Below the pieces are notes generated by a model. The model was given only the letters and a program-made list of their open reading frames with translations, was not told the DNA's origin and did not search any database. Positions 50,065 to 58,730 of a DNA stretch of 64,000 nucleotides are shown in pieces (positions within the stretch are counted from its first letter, which is position 1; each line of letters opens with the position of its first letter). The position numbers and the translations under genes were made by a program. This stretch comes from Rhynchopus sp. YZ270_cl-10 (taxonomy: Eukaryota > Euglenozoa > Diplonemea > Diplonemida > Diplonemidae), in assembly GCA_964035575.1 (NCBI GenBank), contig OZ037871.1, forward strand, positions 1-64,000. The letters are read 5' to 3'.

Positions 50065-52641
50065 TCAGTTCTGCAGAAGCTGTTGAGGCTCCGTCTCATG
50101 CAAGGCTGACGCCACCACAAGGCTTGAAGCCTCGACAGCAGCTATCGGGTTCACATTCTCCTGCACGAGTGTGTCCATCAGGGTCTCCCCAAAGCTGTGT
50201 GTCGAGGCCACAACCACGTGCATGTCTGCGGAAAGTGGAAGCAAGCCAGAACGAGTCAGTGAGTCCAGCAGTCCAAACGCCTTTGCACGCCCTGCCGTCT
50301 GCTCTGCTTCTCCCAACACTGCCTGCTCACACGACCCCAGCAAGCCTGGCTGGAAGGTGCGGTTCCAGCTGTCACCCACCTTCACAATTGTGGGACGCAC
50401 ACTGTCCACTCCCATTGCCTCCAGGCGCTGCTCCAGGATGTCAGGAAACGTGTTGATGCTGAGCGACGTATCTGCAGTTCCCTTTGCCACGTCGCCTGCA
50501 GTGTCCACCCAGTCATCTGTGTCGTCAACTGTACCAGCATCTGCACCATCTGACGGAGCACAGCTCACATCCAGCATGGTGATGCCTAATGTAGGAAGAC
50601 AGAACGGCCCTTCGTCGTCGTCAACATCAAGGCGCATACATCTCCTCGACGACCTCTTGTACGAGCGTCTCTGTTCCTCCTGCTCTTCCTCCTCACGCTT
50701 CCTCTTCAGCTGTCTGCGTTCGGCTTCAGCCAACTCCTCCTCCTTTGCCTTGAGGAGCATCTGCTTCACAACGTCAACATGATGCTTCACCTGCGCCACC
50801 CGATCCGCCTGTGTCTGCAACACCACCCCGTCAGGACCGTCGGCCGCTGCATCCTCCTGCGACAGCAGGTCACTCCTGATGTTGTACACAAGAAACAGCT
50901 CCAGCAGGTCCTGCGTCAGCTGGATCTCCTTCGTCAGGCTTCCTGCAGGCAGCTGCAGCACACGCTCAAGATGCGGCTTCACCTGCACAACACACATCCC
51001 AAACAGCGTCGACTCCATCTGCATGCTGCGGTACGCCTCTGCGAACGCACGCTGCTCAGGTGACAGACTCTCCACAGCCTTCGCAAACTCCTTCTTGCTT
51101 GGGATTGTCTCCAGCAGCAGCGGGATCTCAAACACATCACGGTTCTGCACAATCACCGCATGCTTCGGCAGGAACACATCATCCCCACCCACATTCCCAA
51201 GGAGCACAACAAAGGCACTGAACTGCTGTGCCTCTGCCCGCAGCTGCACGTGACGAGCAACATTCCCACTCGACCCGCCAAACTGGTGGTCCACAAACGC
51301 ATGCAGGTTCACCTGCGCCTCCAACGTTGCCTCCGTTGTCGCATTCAGGTCAAAACGCATCACAGAAGCACCCAACGCACGTGAAAACGTCGGCACAGGC
51401 AGACACCCAAAGCGCTTGTCCTGAACCACCACACTTCCCTCGGGGTTCAGGTTGCCGTGCCGCACAGACACAGCCAACCCACGTGGTGCATACGCACGTT
51501 GCAGACGCCGACGCATGTGGAAGCTCATGTACTCAGCAAAGTCGTTCGCAGACACAGCCTTCCCCACAGCTGCCACAAGCTGGTCACGCAGCAGACTCTC
51601 CACATACACAACACTGTCTGCGTACGAACGGCACACACGCGATATCTGCTGCATCACAAGCGAAACACCTGCCTCCTTCCCAGATCCCAGTGAGCCAGCG
51701 TGCTCCACTTTGCCCAGCTTCTCCACCCGGCCACGCAGCGCACGTTCCTGCTCCTGCACAAGCAGTTCCAACTCGCCCCTCTGCAGAAGCGCTCCCGCAC
51801 TGTCAGTGTCGCCAGCACTGCCTCCGTCGTCGTCAGCAACGTCCACCATCAGCGGCACCGTCGGCACAACAATGTCGTCTGCATTCGTGTCAAAGCTCCC
51901 GTGCGCTGCAGCCCCTTGCACACCGAGCACCTCCTCCATCTCATCACGCACTGCTGCACCAAACCGTGCAAGGCCAGCAAAGAACGTCTTCGCATCTGCC
52001 ACGTCCTTGTTCCTGCACGCCGTTCTGCACGTCTCCACCTCACGGTTGATGTGGAAGCGCACGTCCATCTTCGCAGCCACTCCTGCAGTCACCACCCCAC
52101 CCGCCAGCTGTCGGAGCAGCCACGTCAGGTCCACTGCCCCCACCTCCCGCCGCTCCGTTGTGTCAAAGGGTGCCTTCTTCGTCCGCGTCAGCACCTCTGC
52201 AGACCGCCGCCGCACCACTGCCGCAAAGGCCTCCTTCTCCCCGCCACCACGCTGCACCGCAAATTCGTACTCGTACTTCACATCCCAAAAGTACTCGCGG
52301 ATCGTCCGCTTGTCCTCCGTCCGCTTCTGCTCCCGCACAAACGTGCAAGTCGTCTGGCTCAGCGCCACCAGCGTCGCAGTTGTGTCCACCTCCACAGTCT
52401 TCCCCAACAGCTCCTGCAGTCCCGCCTCCCCAAGGCGCCCCTCCAGCAGCAGGTCCAGACAGCGCAGCACAGCAAGCCCACCCGCACCCGTCAGCCCCTC
52501 CACCAGCACGTACTTGTCATCAAACGTGTGTGGCACGTCCCCAGCAAGCACAGGGTGTCTGTGTGCCTGCAGCACACGGCGTGCATGGCCAATCCCCTCG
52601 CTCAGGCCCTTCTTCAGCTCACTGTGTCTCAGGGACAGCAT
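50065..52641 (-). CDS. Cassette-family paralogue copy 4, mixed basic/hydrophobic cassette
   Basis: 858 residues from MLSLRHSEL. Arms are as in copy 3. The cassette is about 50 residues (DNA ~50525-50676): RRSYKRSSRRCMRLDVDDDE, then GPFCLPTLGITMLDVSCAPS and DGADAGTVD. It opens with a basic cluster, as in the other copies, then becomes acidic and hydrophobic. Unlike copies 1-3 it lacks the ~260-bp shared upstream block with motif P: homology ends about 45 bp before the ATG. It may therefore be controlled differently or be silent. The 3' flank (50005-50064) matches that of copy 2. Confidence 0.82.
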   Translation of the reverse strand: MLSLRHSELKKGLSEGIGHARRVLQAHRHPVLAGDVPHTFDDKYVLVEGLTGAGGLAVLRCLDLLLEGRLGEAGLQELLGKTVEVDTTATLVALSQTTCTFVREQKRTEDKRTIREYFWDVKYEYEFAVQRGGGEKEAFAAVVRRRSAEVLTRTKKAPFDTTERREVGAVDLTWLLRQLAGGVVTAGVAAKMDVRFHINREVETCRTACRNKDVADAKTFFAGLARFGAAVRDEMEEVLGVQGAAAHGSFDTNADDIVVPTVPLMVDVADDDGGSAGDTDSAGALLQRGELELLVQEQERALRGRVEKLGKVEHAGSLGSGKEAGVSLVMQQISRVCRSYADSVVYVESLLRDQLVAAVGKAVSANDFAEYMSFHMRRRLQRAYAPRGLAVSVRHGNLNPEGSVVVQDKRFGCLPVPTFSRALGASVMRFDLNATTEATLEAQVNLHAFVDHQFGGSSGNVARHVQLRAEAQQFSAFVVLLGNVGGDDVFLPKHAVIVQNRDVFEIPLLLETIPSKKEFAKAVESLSPEQRAFAEAYRSMQMESTLFGMCVVQVKPHLERVLQLPAGSLTKEIQLTQDLLELFLVYNIRSDLLSQEDAAADGPDGVVLQTQADRVAQVKHHVDVVKQMLLKAKEEELAEAERRQLKRKREEEEQEEQRRSYKRSSRRCMRLDVDDDEGPFCLPTLGITMLDVSCAPSDGADAGTVDDTDDWVDTAGDVAKGTADTSLSINTFPDILEQRLEAMGVDSVRPTIVKVGDSWNRTFQPGLLGSCEQAVLGEAEQTAGRAKAFGLLDSLTRSGLLPLSADMHVVVASTHSFGETLMDTLVQENVNPIAAVEASSLVVASALHETEPQQLLQN

Positions 52642-55019
52642 CGTGTCTTTGTGTGGGGTTCGGGTGTGTGTTGTTGTATCTGTGGTGGTGGTGGTGTGAT
52701 GCAAAGAGGGCTACCGGTGCAGTAAAATGGAATTCTATTATTTGAAATGTTGACACCTGAGGTCACTATTTATCATTTTGGCACAGAAAAGAAAAGGTGA
52801 AGTGGGAGGTAGAGAACTAACGGTTACGCACAAGAAAAGCAAAAGAAAGGATGAAAGATGCCTCACGTACATGCACATCTTAGATAACTTGACATGAATG
52901 AGCCTCGATGAAGCATTTGCACTTCACGTGTCAAGAAGAAAGGGGTTTTAATTTTATTTCTGGATAAAGAGAGAAAAGGAAAAGATGCAGCAAGACTCGG
53001 TTCGCAAAACCGAACAATAATAGTGTTTATTTATTTCGTTCACAAAGCATTTTAACGTATGCTTACAATACATTGAAAGCACAGGTGTCAAATCAACAAC
53101 AATGGTCCCATCTTCTTTTACAAGAAACAAGACAGGGTTACATCTTTACTTTGGGTGATGCGTGGCAAAGTACAGAATTATAACAATCTATGAAGACAAC
53201 TCCAAATAAGGTCTAAAAAACCCCCCCCCTCTGAGACGTACACAAGGGTACGTATTGACAGAGATGCGAACATACATTTGTGCACCCCTGCTAACATGAG
53301 CTATCCTTACATAGCTTCTGCTACAGGAAACGATAATAAAGGGCTTTTACTAGAAAACGACACGAAGAAGAGGAGGCCTCTTTCAGTCTGTTTTCTTTTT
53401 CGAAGTACAACACTACGCGAATTAAAGCTTAGGCCAGTGAAAACATCGGCAGTCTGCGTTGTGTTCAAAAAAATAGTTGAGTAAGCGTGTGGCAAAGAAA
53501 GTTAAAAGCGCCCCAACGTACAGGCACTGAAAGAAAGAAGAGGATACAAAATGTGGGAGGAAAGGGGTCGAGAAAGAGAAATACCTGCATAGTAAGAATG
53601 TTATTCCAAAAAAAAAAAATCCTGGTGTGACCACCCAAACCGATTCTCCGAGGTTCTTCCGTGGGTTCTCCTGAATCACACCAGATAATCCGTGGGAAAA
53701 TATGAAAAACAGTAGCTTCTGTTGTAACAGTGTCCATTATACTATGAAGGTAGAAGAGAAAAGGAGAGAAAGAGATGAAGAGAGACTGCTCCCTGCGAAG
53801 GAGTCGCAGACACTTTTGGAGGGGTTTGAAAAAGTTTGTTTCAACTTTGTTGTTTTTGTTTTTGTTTTTGCTACTCTGTTTGTTTTGTATTGCATTTCGC
53901 AGACACTTTTGGAGGGGAAGAAATCCCTTCTAAAAGCGTGACAGGCTGTTGATGTTTCGCAGGTTTTCACAAACATCGTGAGCACAAAGAGAAAGGGGCA
54001 ACTGAGTGTTCTGCACTCTGCAAACCTGCAGAAAAAGGAGCAAACCTTGAGAGATGAATGTGCCTCACGCAGACACATCTCGAAAGAACACTGAAACACT
54101 GTGCGCAACACAGTTCGACTATCTTAGTGGGGTGGGTTGTGATACTTCACTAAATGAGCCATAAAAATAAAGAAAAAAAAAATGTCTTTGTTGGCCGTGC
54201 TCGTACTGTGTGTTTACAACCCCAAAGGAAGAGGCGGGGCTCCGTATCGCAAATATAAAAAGATATCTTTTGGTTCGTGTGGTTTGCGTCTTCACACACA
54301 CAATTGTGCGATGGGATTGTCCAAAGGCTTTTTTTTCCCCGATCACGGAAGGTTCCGTACCGTGCCTACAACACTGTCACCGTAGCTACCGACTATGCGA
54401 CTCAAGGAGTACGACTAAAAAAATAAATGACGATGGTGGAGAATCCTGCCCATCCCCGACCAAACGCTAAAACTGAGGCGTTATAGGAGGGGGAAAAAAG
54501 ACTTAGGGATGATTCACACACCTCGGAAGAAAAGAACTAAAATACGCTCGACATAATCTTGAACTGCAGACAATCATATTTGAGGCAGCTATATTAGCAC
54601 CACATTTGTGGGGGTGGGTGATGACTGGCATTGCTTTTACCCTACAGCACAATACACGTTGCCACCTTCGGCCCCAACCCCAGGACATAGGCTTAACAAG
54701 AAAGAAGGGTCTTATTTGTCGGCGCTTCACATTAGAACGCGACTTTGGTCACGTGAACGTGTAGGCGCACGGAGTGGACTGTTTGAAGAGAGGAGAACCT
54801 CAGAGATAACGTGCCTTGGAGGAACGTCATTGTGACATCGGAGCTTAACGTAGAACCGACTCATGGCGGAGGGACTGTGTAAAACTTCGCCAAGATAGTT
54901 CTGGTGAAAAAGAAACTGGCGTGATCTGAGCGCAATTTTTTTTTTACAAAGTCTTCGCAGGGTAAAAGGGGCCGCGGTCAATATTAGAAACCCCGAAGCT
55001 TTTACAAATTCTTTACGCT
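52642..55019. other. Gene-poor region upstream of copy 4
   Basis: No supported gene. Features seen are motif Q at 52855-52881 and 54051-54081, an inverted repeat CTTGACATGAA...TTCACGTGTCAAG (about 52889-52936), and a repeated CGCAGACACTTTTGGAGGGG at about 53806 and 53898, about 92 bp apart. Short open frames (53278-53484, 54182-54470) have no recognisable domain. A spliced gene with small exons cannot be excluded. Confidence 0.4.
52855..52881 (+). promoter_or_regulatory. Motif Q upstream of copy 4
   Basis: AAGATG...CATCTT arms around GCCTCACGTACATG, about 215 nt upstream of the copy 4 start codon. Confidence 0.35.
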
Positions 55020-56250
55020 TGTTCAGGGGTTAAGTTTGACCCGGTTTTCCGGTTTTGAAAACCGGGTTTTCCCGGTTTCCGGTTTTTTCAAAAAAAAAAA
55101 AAAAAATTGAGATTCGGGATTTTTGAAAAAAAATTTTTTTTTGGACCAGACCCAGAGGTTTTTTTTGGGACCGGTTTTTTTGACCTTAGGGGGGGTGAGG
55201 TGTTTTTCGGGTTGCAAATTTTTTCGCGCGCTTCGCGCGCGAAGCCCCTGGAGAAGCTGGTTCGTGGGGGGTTTTTGGAATCCGTCCGCGCTGTGGTGGG
55301 GTCAATTTGACGAAATGGACAAGTTCTTGGCTTTTGGTCAACATCAGTGTAAGGGCCAAGTGATCCTGCCGACTGAACAAGAAAAGGGGGAAACTGTGGG
55401 TCAAGGGCTGCCGCGCCGCAGGCGGAAATTTTTAGATGCCGTCCACTTTTTTGAGTTAAGTACCCAGTACCATGTCATACAATTTACAGTAAGCTTGCGC
55501 CGCAGGCGCACGGTACGCTACTTTTATGATTTCGCCCTATCCTTTTTTCTCATTCCTCGTTGGGTTCTACGAGCTCCGTCCGTCAAATTCTAGGAAAACA
55601 CGCCCACCCTCTAACTGGTTCTTGGGGCGCGAGAAAGGTATCGGGGGGAGAGTAAGAGAACACCATCAAGATTTTTTTTTTATTTTCCAAAAAAAAATTT
55701 TATTTTCACCCCCCCAAAAGCCGGGGAAAAAATCGTGGGGGGGGGTGAAACCCCCCCCCACCCCCCCGTAAAAAAACCTCTGACCAGACCTGGACCGGAC
55801 CTGAAGGAAGTCCGGTTCCCACCCACCCCCCCCAGCAGCCCAACCTCCTCATATCGAGCAAGAATAAGGGATCGGCGATCATAAAAAAGTAGCGTACCGT
55901 GGCTGCGCCTGTGGCGCAGCCAAAATTTATGAGCAGTAGCCCTACCATGCCATAGTTTGGCTGTGAAAATGTTCGATTTTATATCACAGCTGTGAGGAGT
56001 ATATTAACGCGTTTATTGGCGAAGAGCGACGCCTCAGTTACCTCCCCCTGGCGGATCTTTGTGCCGCACAAACACTGGCTATGGAAGTCAGAAAAAGTCG
56101 TTCAAAGAGCTGGTGGGTTTAGACCTGGGGCTGGGTAGAATTTTGGGGTCGCTGGCATTTTTTTGTGACTTTTCATCATTATTTTTGTGTGGGTGGGGAA
56201 AACCGGAAAAAACCGGAAAAACCGGGATTTGGCGAAAAATAAAAAAGCTA
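55020..56250. repeat. Hairpin-rich, low-complexity region with inverted CCGGTTTT blocks
   Basis: The left part (55035-55090) is rich in CCGGTTTT and CCCGGTTTCC. The complement (AACCGGAAAAAACC) recurs at 56200-56225. A second inverted pair is ACCAGACCCAGAGGTTTTTT (55144-55163) against AAACCTCTGACCAGACC (about 55775-55791). CTTCGCGCGCGAAG (about 55229) is a 14-bp palindrome, and long G and C runs lie at 55736-55768. No gene is seen. The arrangement suggests overlapping foldback elements rather than one simple inverted repeat. Confidence 0.55.
55493..55924. repeat. MITE-like foldback element, ~430 bp
   Basis: The left arm (55496-55530) is a GCGCC-GCA-GGCGC hairpin followed by ACGGTACGCTACTTTTATGA. 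The right arm (55878-55921) is the reverse complement of the same string with one small length difference, again ending in a hairpin (GGCTGCGCC-TGT-GGCGCAGCC). The arms extend imperfectly another 20 bp inward. There is no coding capacity. It resembles a small non-autonomous DNA element, but no target duplication was identified. Confidence 0.6.
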
Positions 56251-56455
56251 ACTTATCCGCTGCGCTTGTTGAACCTTGTTGAAAAAAAAAAAAATGTGAT
56301 ATGTGAGAATGTGTACTGGGGTGGTACACTGTCTCTTTCTTTTTCAATTTGGCAGTTTAGGCAGTTTTCCTTCAAAGGAAAAAAGGTAAAAAAATCGAGA
56401 TGAATCATTGCCTTTAACAGAGGAAAGGACGACAAAGGGCTCTGGATCGGATAGG

Positions 56456-56788
56456 GAGAGGAAGAAGAGAGGAAGAGAGAAAGAGAGAAAGAGAGAAAGA
56501 GAGAAAGAGAGAAAGAGAGAAAGAGAGAAAGAGAGAAAGAGAGAAAGAGAGAAAGAGAGAAAGAGAGAAAGAGAGAAAGAGAGAAAGAGAGGAAGAGAGA
56601 AAGAGAGAAAGAGAGAAAGAGAGAAAGAGAGAAAGAGAGAAAGAGAGAAAGAGAGAAAGAGAGAAAGAGAGAAAGAGAGAAAGAGAGAAAGAGAGAAAGA
56701 GAGAAAGAGAGAAAGAGAGGAAGAGAGAAAGAGAGGAAGAGAGAAAGAGAGGAAGAGAGAAAGAGAGGAAGAGAGAAAGAGAGAAAGA
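56456..56788. repeat. Microsatellite, 8-bp unit GAGAAAGA
   Basis: About 40 units with occasional GAGGAAGA variants that cluster at the right end. Open frames of Arg-Glu-Lys on one strand and Ser-Leu-Phe on the other are artefacts of the period. A similar microsatellite lies at 58295-58560, so the sequence between them may have been inserted into one tract. Confidence 0.95.
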
Positions 56789-57303
56789 GGGAGGTCTAGA
56801 GAATATGATCTGTGGTGTGATGTGTGTGTGTAGGACGACCTTCAAATTTGTTCCAAAACTAATCCATAAAAAAGGAAGGGAGTGGGAGGGGTACCGTTTT
56901 GTTGTATTACGTACGGGGGAAGAGAGAGGTAGGGAAACCAAAAAATGCAAAATTTTCCTGAAAATTTGTGTGTTTTTGTTGTTGTGAGTTTCCGTGCCGT
57001 CTTTCCCCTTCCATCCTTGCCGAAGCAAGTGGAGAAAAGTGAATCTATTGATATATTGCAAAGAGGTTCAAGCCCTAATCATTTTATCAAACCATTGATC
57101 ATGTAATCATTCTCCTAGACCTCCCAAGACGCAGCAAAGCTGCTTAGCTAGCTACTAAAAGGGAGGTCTAGAGAATATGATCTGTGGTGTGATGTGTGTG
57201 TGTAGGACGACCTTCAAATTTGTTCCAAAACTAATCCATAAAAAAGGAAGGGAGTGGGAGGGGTACCGTTTTGTTGTATTACGTACGGGGGAAGAGAGAG
57301 GTA
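56789..57303. repeat. 143-bp direct repeats separated by 229 bp
   Basis: 56789-56931 and 57161-57303 are identical as far as I can compare (starts GGGAGGTCTAGAGAATATGA, ends GGGGGAAGAGAGAGGTA). The second copy is also preceded by an inverted version of its first 11 bases (CTAGACCTCCC, 57114-57124), with a short spacer rich in AGCTAGCT-type words between. The repeats lie next to the retroelement remnant at 57648-58094 and may be its terminal or internal repeats. Confidence 0.8.
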
Positions 57304-57496
57304 TTCCGTTTGAACCCTTTGACTCATACGCCCTGTAGTATGACGGCCCCGCCCCCATCCCGATGATGAATATGTCGCCCAAGACACTCCGCAGGTCGTT
57401 TAGTACGAGAAGTCCGGTGCTTTGCAATCCGGATTTCAGATCCAGGGAAAAGCAGTCTTCGTTCACGTCCTCACTAGTGCTCGGTGTGGGGTCCAT
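57155..57496 (-). CDS. Hypothetical 113-aa ORF running into the 143-bp repeat
   Basis: Starts at a real ATG (MDPTPSTSEDVNEDCFSLDL). The first 64 residues are unique (LNDLRSVLGDIFIIGMGAG); the remaining 49 are encoded by the second 143-bp repeat. It lies about 150 nt downstream of the end of the RNase H remnant, on the same strand. No family recognised; it could be part of the same old element or chance. Confidence 0.25.
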   Translation of the reverse strand: MDPTPSTSEDVNEDCFSLDLKSGLQSTGLLVLNDLRSVLGDIFIIGMGAGPSYYRAYESKGSNGIPLSSPVRNTTKRYPSHSLPFLWISFGTNLKVVLHTHITPQIIFSRPPF

Positions 57497-57647
57497 GTGA
57501 AAAAGAAATTATTAACGTACACTGACACTGTGTCGTTAGCTGAAGCAAAAAAGTGATTTATCATGGGGCGGACTACACGGCGCACCCATCTGAAGCTAAA
57601 CAAAAAATAAAAAAGACCACGTGACAAAGTCTCAAACCATAAACCGT

Positions 57648-58094
57648 CTAAACCACCTCGGAGAACACGAACCCCTCACCGGAGGCTCTGATGTGCTGGC
57701 TGCGGAGGGGCGCCTTCTGTGAATATCCGGCCGATTGCGTCCGTCGGGAGAGCTCGTCGGCGGGCATCACATCGGTTGCGATCCAACGTGTCTCGAGAGA
57801 AAAGGGATTCACGACATCATACATCTGTTGCAGGAAAAAGTTACCTACCCTGGTACGTGAGTGTCCTTTTCTCGCGCAGTGTGCCAGTCCCATGTTGTCC
57901 ACCATGAGCAGCACTCCCCCTTCATCGTCGCCCTGCGCCATGGCAATCCCCTTCGCCGCCGCCGCTGCTTCGAGGGCGAATATCGCTGTGTGATCATGCA
58001 CGCCACGCCATGTACCCCAGGCCTCCGACGCATACGCTTCTCCCCACTTCTGCCAAATCACCCCCCAGCCGGTAGTCGATGCATCAGTCCAGAC
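57648..58094 (-). mobile_element. Remnant of a retroelement, RNase H region (DIRS/LTR-kin type), cut by the gap
   Basis: About 149 residues are visible up to the assembly gap. The block VWTDASTTGWGVIWQ...LEAAAAAKGI...VLLMVDNMGLAHCARKG...RWIATDVMPADELSR has the layout of the RNase H region that follows the RT in tyrosine-recombinase (DIRS-like) and related retroelements. The RT part would lie in or beyond the gap. I treat it as a fossil fragment; its family assignment is tentative. It sits between two stretches of the same purine microsatellite. Confidence 0.6.
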
Positions 58095-58294
58095 NNNNNN
58101 NNNNNNNNNNNNNNNNNNNNNNNNNNNNNNNNNNNNNNNNNNNNNNNNNNNNNNNNNNNNNNNNNNNNNNNNNNNNNNNNNNNNNNNNNNNNNNNNNNNN
58201 NNNNNNNNNNNNNNNNNNNNNNNNNNNNNNNNNNNNNNNNNNNNNNNNNNNNNNNNNNNNNNNNNNNNNNNNNNNNNNNNNNNNNNNNNNNNNN
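58095..58294. other. Assembly gap, 200 N
   Basis: Exactly 200 undetermined bases, a conventional gap size, joining the retroelement remnant to a purine microsatellite. The true distance and even the join are unknown, so links across it should not be trusted. Confidence 0.99.
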
Positions 58295-58570
58295 AGAGAA
58301 AGAGAGAAAGAGAGACAAGATGAGATAGAGAGAAAGAGAGAAAGAGAGAAGAAGAGAGAGAGAAAGAGAGAAAGAGAGAAAGAGAGGAAGAGAGAAAGAG
58401 AGAGAAAGAGAGAAGAGAGAAAGAGAGAGAAAGAGAGAAAGAGAGAAAGTAGAGAAGACAGGTATAGAGAGAAAGAGAGGAAAGAGAGAAAGAGAAAGAG
58501 AGAAAGAGAGAAAGAGAGGAAGAGAGAAAGAGAGGAAGAGAGAAAGAGAGGAGAGAGAGGAAGAAGAGGG
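58295..58570. repeat. Degenerate GAGAAAGA microsatellite
   Basis: Same unit as 56456-56788 but more irregular (GAGAAG, GACAAG, TAGAGAG variants). It lies at the 3' side of the minus-strand LINE that begins at about 58640 and may be its terminal tract or target. Confidence 0.9.
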
Positions 58571-58730
58571 AAATGCAGCAAACAACAAGAACAAGAATAT
58601 CGCAAAACAAAACAAAAAAAAAGAAGAAGAAGAAAACTTCAGGACAGGATGGTTAGTAAATAAAGAACAAAGAAAAAGTGAAGTTGATAGTGCAAACGCC
58701 TCTGGGACGCAGGCACTGACACTCCGCGGG

